Assembly (NCBI GenBank): GCA_036267255.1
Contig: DATAWK010000047.1
Location: 124,001 to 188,000 of the forward strand
Source of the DNA: DATAWK01 sp036267255
GTDB taxonomy: Bacteria > Acidobacteriota > Terriglobia > Terriglobales > Acidobacteriaceae
DNA length: 64,000 bases
Reading direction: 5' to 3'
Of the stretch, positions 32,091 through 40,797 are shown piece by piece (the stretch's first letter is position 1; each line of letters begins with the position of its first letter). Made by a program: the position numbers and the translations under genes. Below the pieces are notes generated by a model, which was given only the letters and a program-made list of their open reading frames with translations, did no database searches and was not told the DNA's origin.

Positions 32091-33290
32091 ATGGCGGAAT
32101 TTGTAATCAAACTCGCCGATGAACGCGGGCATGTGCAGGAACAGGTGCATGTGGCCAACTCCGCGGAAGAGCTGCGGCACCGTTTTTCGCAGGGAGGCTT
32201 TCTTGTCTATTCCGTACGGCCCAAGCACGCGATTGGAGGCAGCCGCAAACGCGTCAAACTGGAGCCGTTTCTGGTTTTCAATCAGCAGTTCCTGACGCTG
32301 ATTCGCGCCGGTTTGCCGATTCTTTCCTCGCTGGAGCTGCTGGCCAAGCGGCAGAAAATCCCTAATTTTCGAGCCCAGCTGGAAGATGTAGCGGTGCGCG
32401 TGCGCACGGGGCAGTCCCTCTCCGGCGCTTTTGAGGCGCAAGGCGGGTTTCCCGCTATCTACACGACAACACTGCTGGCTGGAGAACGCTCCGGCAACCT
32501 GGAAGAGGTGCTGGGGCGCTATCTGGCCTTCCAGCGCATCGCTCTTACATTTCGCAAAAAGCTGAGGGCATCCCTTTTCTATCCGGTCGTGCTGGTGGTG
32601 ATGGTGACGTCGCTTTTTATCTTTCTCATCAGCTTTGTGGTGCCGCGGTTTGCCGCGTTGTACGACCAGATTGGAACCAAGCTGCCGACCGTTACCGTGT
32701 TCATGGTGGCGCTGGGCAAAAATTCGCAGGAGTACATGCCGTATCTGCTTGTAGGTATGGCGGCGATTGCCTTTGGCTTGTACCGCTGGAGCCGCACGGA
32801 GAGTGGCGCGAATGCTGTCGATACGTTTCGCGTGCGGATGCCCATCTTTGGCAGCATCTGGCTGAAGTATCAGGTGGCGCTGTTTTCGCGGACGCTCTCC
32901 ACACTGCTGACCGGTGGATTGCCGCCGGTGCCATCGCTGGAGACGGCGGCACGCTCGATTGGCAGCCGCAGGGTGGCGCAGGCAGTACTGAAATCTGTGA
33001 TTGGCGTGCGCGAAGGCAAGGGGCTGGCGCGGAGCTTGCAGACGACGGGAATTTTCCCGGAGCTTTCGATTGAGATGATTGAAGTGGGGGAATCGACGGG
33101 CGCGTTGCCGGGGATGCTCAACTCGGTCGCGGAGTTTTACGAAGAAGATGTGCAGACGGCGTTGACAGCCGCGCTTTCTTTAATTGAACCGGCTATTTTG
33201 ATTGTGATGGGCGCGGTGGTGGTGACGATTCTGATCGCGCTCTATCTGCCGATTTTCAGCCTTGGAGCGGCAGGAAGTTTTCAACATTGA
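32091..33290 (+). CDS. pilC: PilC/GspF-type inner-membrane platform protein
   Basis: About 399 residues from ATG 32091. Two homologous T2SSF domains: the first has FLVFNQQFLTLIRAGLPILS and LEDVAVRVRTGQSLSGAFEA, the second FSRTLSTLLTGGLPPVPSLE with MIEVGESTGALPGMLNSVAE. Three membrane helices separate and follow them (VVLVVMVTSLFIFLISFVVP; ILIVMGAVVVTILIALYLPI). It anchors the PilB motor and recruits PilM/N/O/P in the inner membrane. GGAGGGA appears before the next gene. The GspF family cannot be split into T4P or T2SS from this protein alone; adjacent pilM/N/O genes favour a pilus. Confidence 0.9.
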   Translation: MAEFVIKLADERGHVQEQVHVANSAEELRHRFSQGGFLVYSVRPKHAIGGSRKRVKLEPFLVFNQQFLTLIRAGLPILSSLELLAKRQKIPNFRAQLEDVAVRVRTGQSLSGAFEAQGGFPAIYTTTLLAGERSGNLEEVLGRYLAFQRIALTFRKKLRASLFYPVVLVVMVTSLFIFLISFVVPRFAALYDQIGTKLPTVTVFMVALGKNSQEYMPYLLVGMAAIAFGLYRWSRTESGANAVDTFRVRMPIFGSIWLKYQVALFSRTLSTLLTGGLPPVPSLETAARSIGSRRVAQAVLKSVIGVREGKGLARSLQTTGIFPELSIEMIEVGESTGALPGMLNSVAEFYEEDVQTALTAALSLIEPAILIVMGAVVVTILIALYLPIFSLGAAGSFQH

Positions 33291-33383
33291 TCGAATCCGG
33301 GCACGGCGGCCCGGACGTACCAGCAGCAAGTGCGCAGGTGGAGGGTCGCAGGGAGCGCACCCGTGCAGCAGCAGGAGGGAAGT

Positions 33384-35027
33384 ATGGCAGATCCAATTGT
33401 TTTACCGAGTCCGGGAAGTTCCAGGACAATCCCGCTCGATGAAGTCGCGCAAGCGAAAATGATGGCGCAACGCTATCGCAGCGAATACGTCGATCTGCGG
33501 AATTTTCGCATTCAGCATGAGCTGTTTCGTACCGTGCCGGTGGACATCATGTTCCGTTACAACTTTGTCCCGCTGGAACAGCACGAGGACCGGTTGGTGA
33601 TTGCTGTCAGCGATCCCAGCCGTTTGATGTTGCTGGATGAAATCTCCGGTCTGCTGGGACAACGGTTGACCGTGCGCGTGGCGACGCTGAGCCAGATTAC
33701 CGACCTGTTGAAAAAGATGGAGCAGTCGCAGCGCGTGCTGGACGAGGCCAGCGAGGGCCTGACCTTCGACGTGATTTCCGCCGAGGACAATCCGGACGAA
33801 AATATTTCCATTGAAAAGCTGACCTCCGAAGAGGACATCAGTCCGATCATCCGGCTGGTGGATACGACGATCTTTACCGCGCTGGAGCGGCGGGCCAGCG
33901 ACATTCACATTGAAACCTACGATGACAGCGTACAGGTAAAGTACCGCATCGACGGCGTGCTGCAACCGGCGATGGCGCCGATTGCGCGCGAACATCATCA
34001 GACCATTCTGTCGCGCATCAAGGTGATGAGCGAACTGGACATTGCCGAGCGGCGCGTGCCGCAGGATGGCCGCTTCCGCGTGCGCTACAAGACGCGACTG
34101 ATCGACTTCCGCGTCTCCATCATGCCGACCGTGCATGGCGAAAATGCCGTGCTCCGCGTGCTGGATAAAGAGTCGATGAGCGAGAAGTTTACCAACCTGA
34201 CGCTGGATGTTGTGGGCTTTGCGGAGGAAGACCTGCGGCGTTTTCGCAGTTACATCCGCGAGCCGTACGGCATGGTGCTGGTGACGGGGCCAACCGGCTC
34301 CGGTAAGACGACGACGCTCTATGCGGCGCTGAATGAGATCAAGAGCGACGAAGACAAGATCATCACGATTGAAGACCCGGTGGAGTACCAGATTCGCGGC
34401 ATCACGCAGATTCCGGTGAATGAGAAAAAAGGCCTGACCTTTGCCCGTGGATTACGCTCCATTTTGCGTCACGATCCGGACAAGATTCTGGTGGGCGAAA
34501 TCCGCGACCAGGAGACGGCGCAGATCGCCATCAACTCCGCACTGACCGGTCACCTGGTGTTTACCACGGTCCACGCCAACAACGTGGTGGATGTGATCGG
34601 GCGCTTTTTGAACATGGGTGTCGAGGCCTACAACTTTGTTTCCGCGTTGAATTGCATTCTGGCGCAGCGGCTGGTGCGCACCATCTGCGAGCAATGCAAA
34701 CATGTGGTGCACTATGACGATGAGACGCTGCGGGCCAGCGGCATGGACCCCAAAGAGTGGGCCGATTCCACGTTTTACGATGGCGCCGGCTGTATTGACT
34801 GCGGTGGAACCGGATATCGTGGCCGTACCGCCATCCATGAGCTGCTGGAGCTAAACGATACGATTCGGGAGATGATTCTGGCCAAAAAACCGAGTTCAGA
34901 GATCCGCAAGACGGCACGCGATGAAGGCATGAGCTTTCTGCGCGAGTCCGCATTGCAGCGTGTTCGTCAGGGCCTGACGACGCTGCGAGAAATTAACAAG
35001 GTTACCTTCATTGAAGCAACACGATAA
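33384..35027 (+). CDS. pilB: PilB/GspE-type assembly ATPase
   Basis: About 547 residues from ATG 33384, with GGAGGGA at 33373-33379. The N-terminal MshEN-type domain (about 25-170; FRIQHELFRTVPVDIMFRYN) precedes the secretion ATPase. Walker A is GPTGSGKTTTLYAAL near 301, the Asp box is IITIEDPVEYQI, Walker B lies in HDPDKILVGEIRDQETAQ near 360-376, and a zinc-ribbon carries CEQC (434-437) and CIDC (about 470-473). This metal site marks extension ATPases (PilB/GspE) rather than PilT. It powers pilin polymerisation. The gene lies 93 bp after pilC. Confidence 0.93.
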   Translation: MADPIVLPSPGSSRTIPLDEVAQAKMMAQRYRSEYVDLRNFRIQHELFRTVPVDIMFRYNFVPLEQHEDRLVIAVSDPSRLMLLDEISGLLGQRLTVRVATLSQITDLLKKMEQSQRVLDEASEGLTFDVISAEDNPDENISIEKLTSEEDISPIIRLVDTTIFTALERRASDIHIETYDDSVQVKYRIDGVLQPAMAPIAREHHQTILSRIKVMSELDIAERRVPQDGRFRVRYKTRLIDFRVSIMPTVHGENAVLRVLDKESMSEKFTNLTLDVVGFAEEDLRRFRSYIREPYGMVLVTGPTGSGKTTTLYAALNEIKSDEDKIITIEDPVEYQIRGITQIPVNEKKGLTFARGLRSILRHDPDKILVGEIRDQETAQIAINSALTGHLVFTTVHANNVVDVIGRFLNMGVEAYNFVSALNCILAQRLVRTICEQCKHVVHYDDETLRASGMDPKEWADSTFYDGAGCIDCGGTGYRGRTAIHELLELNDTIREMILAKKPSSEIRKTARDEGMSFLRESALQRVRQGLTTLREINKVTFIEATR

Positions 35028-35039
35028 GCTAAAGCAAAG

Positions 35040-35993
35040 ATGCGTCTAATTCCTACTTCACTGCAAATTGCGGTGCGCCCCAGGCTGGCGTGTGAAATTG
35101 CCCCGGAAGCGGTCTTTGCCGCGCAATCGGATGGCCAGGAAAGCCCCTTGCAGGCTGCTTTCTGTGTGCCCCTGCAGCAAGATGCCCTGGCGCCAGGCTG
35201 GAAAAGCCCTGTGCTGAGCGCGCGGGATGCGATCCGAGCGGCGCTGGAGCGTGCACTGGAAGGGATTGTTGGCCGTAGCAAGCAGTTGACGTTGATTGTT
35301 CCGGATGCGTGTGTCCGCGTGCTGGTGCTGGATTTTGACGCACTGCCCAACAAGCCGCAGGAGGCGCAGCCGTTGATACGCTTCCGTCTGCGCAAGATGC
35401 TGCCCTTCGATGCGGAGACGGCAGCGGTTTCCTACCAGGTGCTGAAGACCAATCGCGAGGTGGAAAAAGTCGGTTCCTTACGCGTGATGGTGGCTGCAAC
35501 TTCGGCGGAGGTGCGAGCGGAGTTTGAAGTATTGATTCGCGAGGCAGGATTTGAGCCCGGAGTGCTGTTGCCATCAACCCTTGCCGCTCTGGCGGCGGTT
35601 CCGGAAACAGGCGCGCACCTTGTGGTGCATACAGGCCAGCGTTCCGTTACGACGGCCATATCCCAGAGTGGAGATTTGTTGCTGTATCGCACGGTGGAGC
35701 GAGCTGCGCAACCGGCCGGTGGAGACAACACGGACGGATTCGAAGACGATCTGGTGCAGGCAATTCTGGTGGCCACAGCTTTCTATGAGGACTCCCTTGG
35801 CTCCGTGCCGGAGCAGATCTGGGTGGCGGGTCACGACACGCCAGAGGATCTGCAGGCACGCATGAGCGTGGACGGCGTTTGGCAGATTCCCATGCGCAGC
35901 CTGGTGCAGACAGAACACTTTCTGGCGGAGGCAAGGACGGCCGGGATTCCGGCATGCAGGTTTGCAGGCGTGGTGGGGGCGCTGCACGGCTGA
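35040..35993 (+). CDS. pilM: PilM-like actin-fold pilus assembly protein
   Basis: 317 residues. It shows the divergent PilM features LTLIVPDACVRVLVLDFDAL, QEAQPLIRFRLRKMLPFDAE (the conserved RLRKxLPFD element) and VAATSAEVRAEFEVLIREAG, followed by LVVHTGQRSVTTAISQSGDL in the second actin-like lobe. PilM sits on the cytoplasmic side and binds PilN's tail. The ORF starts 12 bp after pilB and its stop overlaps the next ATG by one base (TGATG), so the two are coupled. The N-terminal lobe is poorly conserved compared with Pseudomonas or Thermus PilM. Confidence 0.83.
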   Translation: MRLIPTSLQIAVRPRLACEIAPEAVFAAQSDGQESPLQAAFCVPLQQDALAPGWKSPVLSARDAIRAALERALEGIVGRSKQLTLIVPDACVRVLVLDFDALPNKPQEAQPLIRFRLRKMLPFDAETAAVSYQVLKTNREVEKVGSLRVMVAATSAEVRAEFEVLIREAGFEPGVLLPSTLAALAAVPETGAHLVVHTGQRSVTTAISQSGDLLLYRTVERAAQPAGGDNTDGFEDDLVQAILVATAFYEDSLGSVPEQIWVAGHDTPEDLQARMSVDGVWQIPMRSLVQTEHFLAEARTAGIPACRFAGVVGALHG

Positions 35994-36700
35994 TGCGCAT
36001 TACACTCAATCTCGCTTCGCGACCGTACGTTGAATTGCGTCCTGTGTTTGCGCGCCTCCGTTTGATTGGGGGTATCTTGTGCCTGCTGGCGCTGGTGTTG
36101 TGGTTATCTCTGCGCACCCTGGAACGCAAGGCAGCGGTGGCCGACGCCAATGTGAGCCATTGGACAAATCTAACCGATGGGCTGCAACGCGAATGGCAGC
36201 AGGACAGAGACATGATGCAGCAACCGCAGAATGCGGCTACGTTGGAGAGATCGGACTATCTGAATAATCTGTTCACAAGCAAGGCATTCTCCTGGACGGC
36301 TGCATTGATGGATCTGGAGAATGTGTTGCCCGCGGGCGTACAGGTGATTAGCCTGGCGCCGCAGATGACCAAAGACGGCCGCGTGCTGGTGCACCTGCAT
36401 GTGAGCGGTGAGCGCGACAAAGCAGTCGACCTGGTAAAAAATCTGGAAAGATCGCAACACTTCCTGCATCCCCGGCTGGTGGGTGAAACGGCGGAGCAGC
36501 CGGAATCCAGCGGCAGACCGGGATTTGTACCGCAGCCATCCATCGCCACGGATGTAAATTTTGACATTCTGGCCGAATACAACCCGCAGCGCATGGAAGA
36601 TATGCCTTCTATCGACAAAAAAGAGAAGGGCGAATCCCAGACACCAGAAGGAAACAGCGGCAACGCAACGCGCCACCGCAGCAAACGAGGTGCGCAATGA
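35993..36700 (+). CDS. pilN: PilN-like bitopic pilus assembly protein
   Basis: 235 residues. The short N-terminal cytoplasmic peptide MRITLNLASRPYVELRP contains the INLxxxP-like PilN motif (TLNLASRP) that docks onto PilM. One membrane helix follows (IGGILCLLALVLWLSL), then a coiled coil (about 40-90) and a small alpha/beta domain with AALMDLENVLPAGVQVISLA and VHLHVSGERDKAVDLVKNLE typical of PilN periplasmic folds. The C-terminus is charged and disordered (DKKEKGESQTPEGNSGNATR). ATG overlaps the pilM stop. The last codons overlap pilO by 4 bp. Confidence 0.85.
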   Translation: MRITLNLASRPYVELRPVFARLRLIGGILCLLALVLWLSLRTLERKAAVADANVSHWTNLTDGLQREWQQDRDMMQQPQNAATLERSDYLNNLFTSKAFSWTAALMDLENVLPAGVQVISLAPQMTKDGRVLVHLHVSGERDKAVDLVKNLERSQHFLHPRLVGETAEQPESSGRPGFVPQPSIATDVNFDILAEYNPQRMEDMPSIDKKEKGESQTPEGNSGNATRHRSKRGAQ

Positions 36701-37341
36701 AATTTGAGCGCACAGCGTGGAAAGAGATGCGCGTCACCGCGCTGCACTGGCATTACGCCGGCATTGTTCTGTTGTGTGTGTTGAATGTCGTATTGCTGAC
36801 GCGCGTGGTGCTGGCGTGGAACCGGGTTCGGGCCGGGGATGCGGAGCAGTTGCAGCAACGTGAAGTGGACTACAAGGCAATTCTGTTGAAGACCCGGCCA
36901 CTGCGCGGCCTGGACAAGAAAATCGATATCGCCAAGACGGATCAGGCTAGGTTTTATCAGGATCGTTTTCCTGAAAACGACTCCACGGTTGCCGCGGAGC
37001 TGGGCGCACTGGCTGCGAAAAACAAAGTGCTGCTCTCCGGTGTGCGATATGCGCACGGCAAGCCGGAAGAAGGTCTGTATGAAGTGCGCATGGATGCCAG
37101 CCTGAGCGGAGATTATGCTCCGATCGTTCGATTCATCAATGACCTGGAGCGGGACAAGATTTTCTTTGTCATTACCAGCATTGCCCTCTCCGGCCAGCAA
37201 AGCGGCGCAGTCAATCTGCGCATGCAGTTGAATACCTATGAACGCTTGCCCGATATGCCGGCGATGATACAACAGCCCACCGTTCCGAATGCGACGCCGT
37301 CGAACAGGCGTGCGACTTCCATGACCCGGGGGACCCGTTAG
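36697..37341 (+). CDS. pilO: PilO-like bitopic pilus assembly protein
   Basis: 214 residues starting in an ATGA overlap with the previous gene. One N-terminal membrane helix (YAGIVLLCVLNVVLLTRVVL), a coiled coil (about 45-80), then a ferredoxin-like periplasmic domain with NDSTVAAELGALAAKNKVLL, YEVRMDASLSGDYAPIVRFI and NDLERDKIFFVITSIALSGQ, the usual PilO core. PilO pairs with PilN and connects to PilP/PilQ. The C-terminal 30 residues are Pro/Ser/Arg-rich and probably unstructured. Confidence 0.84.
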   Translation: MKFERTAWKEMRVTALHWHYAGIVLLCVLNVVLLTRVVLAWNRVRAGDAEQLQQREVDYKAILLKTRPLRGLDKKIDIAKTDQARFYQDRFPENDSTVAAELGALAAKNKVLLSGVRYAHGKPEEGLYEVRMDASLSGDYAPIVRFINDLERDKIFFVITSIALSGQQSGAVNLRMQLNTYERLPDMPAMIQQPTVPNATPSNRRATSMTRGTR

Positions 37342-37343
37342 CC

Positions 37344-37946
37344 ATGGCGATCCGCATCGGAGCAGAAGACAAAAAGAAACTGGCGATTGCCTCGGTGCTG
37401 GGCATTCTGGCTATTTTTCTGATCATCCGCACAGCGCTGGTCCTTTTCGGCGGGCCATCCGCACCACCCGCTCCGGTGATCGCAGAGAATCCGACGCCCA
37501 ATGTCTATCGCGCCAATGCACAACCCGGGGAGGCACAGAAACTGGAAAGCGCAACATCGCTGGATCCAACGCTGCACCCGGAGAAGATGCGTTTTGCAGA
37601 GACAACTCTGTACGCAGGAAATGGCCGCAACATCTTCTCTAAGAATTCTTTACCGCCGGTATCTCAAGTAAACATTGAAAAACCCATCGCATCCGCGCGT
37701 ACCGGACCAGCGGTTCCAGCGGGACCGCCTCCACCCCCTCCAATTGATCTGAAGTTTTATGGTTTCGCCACAGAGCAGAATGGTCAAAAGAGAGTCTTTC
37801 TGTTGCACGGAGAGGACATTTTTATTGCAGGAGTGGGAGATATCGTCAACCGGCGGTATCGCGTGCTGCAGATTTTACCGAGGTCGGTCGTGATCCAGGA
37901 TCTTTCGTATAACGACACGCAAACGCTGCCGCTGAAGGATAATTAG
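37344..37946 (+). CDS. PilP/GspC-like periplasmic connector protein
   Basis: 200 residues, 2 bp after pilO. One N-terminal membrane helix (IASVLGILAIFLIIRTALVL), a Pro/Ala-rich linker (PPAPVIAENPTPNVYRANAQ), and a small beta domain with LKFYGFATEQNGQKRVFLLH, VGDIVNRRYRVLQILPRSVV and IQDLSYNDTQTLPLKD. That pattern (GDIV, YRVLxI, VxLxD) is the PilP/GspC HR-domain signature. PilP is normally a lipoprotein; here the anchor is a helix, as in GspC. It would link PilN/O to a secretin, which is not in this window. Confidence 0.75.
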   Translation: MAIRIGAEDKKKLAIASVLGILAIFLIIRTALVLFGGPSAPPAPVIAENPTPNVYRANAQPGEAQKLESATSLDPTLHPEKMRFAETTLYAGNGRNIFSKNSLPPVSQVNIEKPIASARTGPAVPAGPPPPPPIDLKFYGFATEQNGQKRVFLLHGEDIFIAGVGDIVNRRYRVLQILPRSVVIQDLSYNDTQTLPLKDN

Positions 37947-38019
37947 GGGTCTGTTCACACGACTTTTTCCCTTCTGCAGCGTATTTTCATAGTAGAGGCT
38001 GGTTTACAGCGCCATTTTT

Positions 38020-39180
38020 GTGTCCAAAAATAGTCTTCCCCAACGGAGCATTCGCGCGCAGGAGCAGGGCTACCTGCTAATCGGCCTGCTGTTTTTGGCG
38101 GCCCTTCTCATAATTTCTCTGGCGATTGCCGCACCCAGGATTGGCAGGCAAATTCAGCGCGAAAAAGAAATCGAAGCAATCCACCGCGGCAATCAATACA
38201 AGCGCGCGATCCAACTCTATTACCGCAAAATGGGATCGTATCCAACATCGATTGCCCAGTTGAAGAATACGAACGAAATTCGCTTTCTGCGCCAGGAATA
38301 CGTGGATCCCATCACGGGGAAAAAAGATTGGAAGCTGCTGCACTTCGGCGAAGTGCCGATGCAGACCATGGGGTTGTTTGGACAGATGACTGGAGCTGCC
38401 GGAACTCCTGCCGGCGCCACGCCTGCCGGCAGCATACAGGGCGGGTCGAATGGGAGCGCTTTTGGAGGCTCTGCTTTTGGAGGCTCTGCTTTTGGAGGTT
38501 CCAGCGCAGGCGCAACTGGCGTGGCTGGTTCCTCGACGTCGGCAAGCAATGCCACGAGCGATAACAATTCTGACAGCTCCACCGATGCCTTCGGCGATTC
38601 CAACAGCAATAGTTCCGCCTTTGGCAGCGGGTCAAGCGGCAGTGCTTTCGGAGGAAACTCCAGCGGTAGCGCCTTTGGCAGTAGCACTCCTGGCGGAACC
38701 AACACTACAGGCGGATTCGGCAGCACGCCGGGAGCTACAAGCGGCGCCAACGGAATTGCAGGAACAAGCAGCAGCGCCGGAGGCATATTCGGTGACTCTG
38801 CCGGCGGTGGAGGGCCGATTATCGGCGTGACCATTCCGAGCAAGAAAAAGTCGATCATTACGTTTCGGAAGCAGAAGGAATTTGACAAATGGCAGTTTGT
38901 CTACAACCCGGCAGAAGATAAGAGCATGACGGCAGGTTCGAGTGGTGGTGGCGTTGGCGGGAGCGCGGTTCCAGCTGGAGGCACACAGTCGGGATTCGGC
39001 ACGCAGCAGTCTGGGTTTGGTTCCCAGCAATCGGGCTTCGGTAGCTCGTCCGGTTTTGGCGGACAGTCCGGACAGTCCAATCAGTCCGGGCAAAGCGGTT
39101 CCGGAAGCCTATTTGGCGGCACGGGGGAGTCATCTCCGACGAGTTCGTCGCCAAGCAGCAATAGCAGCGGGCCACAGTAA
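38020..39180 (+). CDS. Pseudopilin-like protein with Gly/Ser-rich extension
   Basis: 386 residues from GTG 38020. The N-terminus holds a prepilin-like site, AQEQG|YLLIGLLFLAALLI, but +5 is Gly, not Glu. The pseudopilin helix (AAPRIGRQIQREKEIEAIHR) and GspG-like motif (GNQYKRAIQLYYRKMGSYPT) follow, then RFLRQEYVDPITGKKDWKLL. From about 125 there is a low-complexity region of Gly/Ser/Ala with SAFGG-type repeats, a short structured island at about 267-305 (KSIITFRKQKEFDKWQFVYN) and another Gly/Ser/Gln tail (QSGFGSQQ repeats). Absence of Glu5 is a GspK-like trait. No clear ribosome site, so the start is tentative. Confidence 0.7.
   Translation: MSKNSLPQRSIRAQEQGYLLIGLLFLAALLIISLAIAAPRIGRQIQREKEIEAIHRGNQYKRAIQLYYRKMGSYPTSIAQLKNTNEIRFLRQEYVDPITGKKDWKLLHFGEVPMQTMGLFGQMTGAAGTPAGATPAGSIQGGSNGSAFGGSAFGGSAFGGSSAGATGVAGSSTSASNATSDNNSDSSTDAFGDSNSNSSAFGSGSSGSAFGGNSSGSAFGSSTPGGTNTTGGFGSTPGATSGANGIAGTSSSAGGIFGDSAGGGGPIIGVTIPSKKKSIITFRKQKEFDKWQFVYNPAEDKSMTAGSSGGGVGGSAVPAGGTQSGFGTQQSGFGSQQSGFGSSSGFGGQSGQSNQSGQSGSGSLFGGTGESSPTSSSPSSNSSGPQ
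38461..38500 (+). repeat. Tandem 15-bp repeat in the pseudopilin gene
   Basis: The unit TTTGGAGGCTCTGCT occurs about 2.7 times in a row, encoding repeated FGGSA. It lies in the Gly/Ser-rich part of the gene, where slippage could change length in steps of five residues without breaking the frame. Confidence 0.8.
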
Positions 39181-39213
39181 GGCCAATTTATTCAAGCTGA
39201 TTTCGTAGCCATA

Positions 39214-39242
39214 AAAAGGCCTCGCTGCATGCGAGGCCTTTT
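39214..39242. terminator. Strong hairpin terminator between convergent genes
   Basis: AAAAGGCCTCGC (39214-39225), loop TGCAT, and GCGAGGCCTTTT (39231-39242) make a 12-bp stem with T/A tracts at its ends. This would terminate the pilus unit on the plus strand and, read the other way, the HesB-type gene that ends at 39307. Confidence 0.85.
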
Positions 39243-39306
39243 GAGTTCCTTGAAATTTGTTTTCCCGAGACAACGGAACTGCCGATGCCGGTGTTGCGGC
39301 GAGAGC

Positions 39307-39678
39307 CTATACGTTGAACGATGATCCGCAGCCGCAGGTGCTCTTAACATTCGGATTTTCAAACTTAAATCCGGCAGCTTCCAGGGTTTCGACATAGTCG
39401 ACAACGCAGCCGTTCAGGTACATCACGGAGGTTGCATCGACGAAGACTTTGATACCGTCGAACTGGAAGACCTTATCCATCATGCCTGCCTGGTTCTCAA
39501 ACGACATGGAATATTGAAAACCGGAGCAGCCGCCGCCGACAACACCGATGCGCAATCCAGCGGGAACCGGGTCCTGCGTTGCCATGATGTCGCGCACCTT
39601 GGCAGTTGCCTGGGGCGTAAGGATGACGGGTAAGGAAATCGTGGTTTCAGGTGCTGGAGCAGTTGTCGTGGTCGCCAT
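39307..39678 (-). CDS. HesB/IscA/ErpA-type iron-sulfur assembly protein
   Basis: 123 residues. The A-type carrier motifs are present: VGGGCSGFQYSMSFEN (first Cys) and STCGCGSSFNV (last two Cys), and the internal DATSVMYLNGCVVDYVETLE. It accepts or delivers Fe-S clusters. A Thr/Ala-rich N-terminal extension of about 15 residues precedes the fold. It is alone on its strand, so not in an isc or suf operon here; ErpA-like or SufA-like assignment is not possible from the sequence. GGAGA precedes the ATG. Confidence 0.92.
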   Translation of the reverse strand: MATTTTAPAPETTISLPVILTPQATAKVRDIMATQDPVPAGLRIGVVGGGCSGFQYSMSFENQAGMMDKVFQFDGIKVFVDATSVMYLNGCVVDYVETLEAAGFKFENPNVKSTCGCGSSFNV

Positions 39679-40067
39679 GATTGATTCGTCTCCGGGGCAA
39701 AATTGCTGCCTGTATATATTCTACGGCGGTTGATAGCAGGAAACAAGCAGTTTGCCTGTTTCCTGAGGCAGTGTCCAGGAGTCTGGAATAGCCGCCCAAG
39801 GCACAGCCCAAAATCTTTCTCAACTTACGTTCGATTCCTTAGGACCATGTTGGGATTCAATATCTCCCGCAACAGAAAGATCCGCCATGCTTTCTCCATG
39901 CGAGGTAGCGCCACGGAGAAGAAAGGAAGAAAGGCGAAAAACCGCTATTTTTGTCGATCAAATCAAAATGGGTGTACTATTTTGTGCGAAGCTCCTTGAG
40001 GCACTATCTTTCTTATGAATTTAGTAGCTTCAAGGCACACCAATTGCAGTGAAATGCGAGGTGAATC
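39679..40067. other. Gene-free stretch with a 9-bp inverted repeat
   Basis: 389 bp without a recognised gene. CAGGAAACA (39737-39745) pairs with TGTTTCCTG (39757-39765) close behind the HesB-type promoter region. The far end carries GAGGTGA, the ribosome site of the next gene. Composition becomes AT-rich near 39930-40010, as in promoter DNA, but I cannot place a convincing -35/-10 pair. The longest open frames here encode nothing I recognise. Confidence 0.5.
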
Positions 40068-40337
40068 ATGAGCTACGTCATAGGGATGTGGATCGTTTGG
40101 GGCGGGTTGGCTGTAATTCTCTTAGGCCTGTTGATGTATCGTGGAAGCCTTACTCGCTATGAAGAAGATCAATTGTTTCTGGATGACTCGAATGAAATGG
40201 AGCATCGAGAACAGAATGAGATTTTACGTAAAGTTAAAAAAATCGAGCCTGTGATTCGTATCTTCGGAGGTATTACAGGGCTGGTTACGGTCGTAATTGT
40301 CAGTTTCTATCTCTACGACGCAATCCAGCATTTTTAA
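40068..40337 (+). CDS. Small membrane protein, function unknown
   Basis: 89 residues. Two membrane segments: GMWIVWGGLAVILLGLLMY near the N-terminus and IFGGITGLVTVVIVSFYLY near the C-terminus, joined by a charged cytoplasmic or periplasmic helix (YEEDQLFLDDSNEMEHREQN). GAGGTGA stands before the ATG. No family recognised. It faces the YeaQ-type gene across a perfect palindrome and may share a stress-related role only by position. Confidence 0.75.
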   Translation: MSYVIGMWIVWGGLAVILLGLLMYRGSLTRYEEDQLFLDDSNEMEHREQNEILRKVKKIEPVIRIFGGITGLVTVVIVSFYLYDAIQHF

Positions 40338-40453
40338 GAGAATCTTCTCACGCAGTTGAAAGTAGGGAACCAAGAATAGGATCGTTCTAAGGTTGTTCCG
40401 TCGCGGAATGCTTCCTGTCTGCGATGTCAGGGAAATACACCTTCCCGATGCAC

Positions 40454-40503
40454 CTACAGGCCATCTTCTTAGCATTTGCAAATGCTAAGAAGATGGCCTG
40501 TAG
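40454..40503. repeat. Perfect 50-bp palindrome without spacer
   Basis: The 25 bases 40454-40478 (beginning CTACAGGCCATC) are the exact reverse complement of 40479-40503 (ending GATGGCCTGTAG); symmetry stops at both ends. It lies between two convergent genes (stop at 40337, stop at 40549). As RNA it gives a 23-24-bp stem with a minimal loop but no T-run, so termination may not be its job. Confidence 0.95.
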
Positions 40504-40548
40504 ATTGATACGCAATCGCCACTGCGATCGCTGGGCAGTGTTTTTGAA

Positions 40549-40797
40549 TCAGGCCTTTTTAGTAATCAGCCGGAGCAGGAAGGTCAGGATGACGGCTCCG
40601 CCGATTGCCACGAGAATCGTGTAAATCATTCCACCATGGCCTACGAAACCAAGTGACCGCATAATAAACCCGCCAATGATGGCACCAACAATACCGATCA
40701 CAATATCCATAAGTGCACCGTAACCGGTACCCTTCATGATTTTTCCAGTAATAAATCCAGCAATAAGACCGACGATAATCCACCAGATGATGAACAT
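40549..40797 (-). CDS. GlsB/YeaQ/YmgE-type stress membrane protein
   Basis: 82 residues, three hydrophobic stretches, with the family pattern IIWWIIVGLIAGFITGKIMKG, GALMDIVIGIVGAIIGGFIM and VAIGGAVILTFLLRLI. Members are small inner-membrane proteins induced in envelope or osmotic stress in several bacteria, with no known reaction. The gene is monocistronic, preceded by AGGAGCG 2-8 bases from the ATG on the minus strand. Confidence 0.9.
   Translation of the reverse strand: MFIIWWIIVGLIAGFITGKIMKGTGYGALMDIVIGIVGAIIGGFIMRSLGFVGHGGMIYTILVAIGGAVILTFLLRLITKKA

Noticed and set aside
38320..39180. CRISPR-like repeat array in the pseudopilin gene
   Set aside because: The repeats are short, in frame, and encode Gly/Ser-rich protein; there are no uniform repeats with unique spacers.
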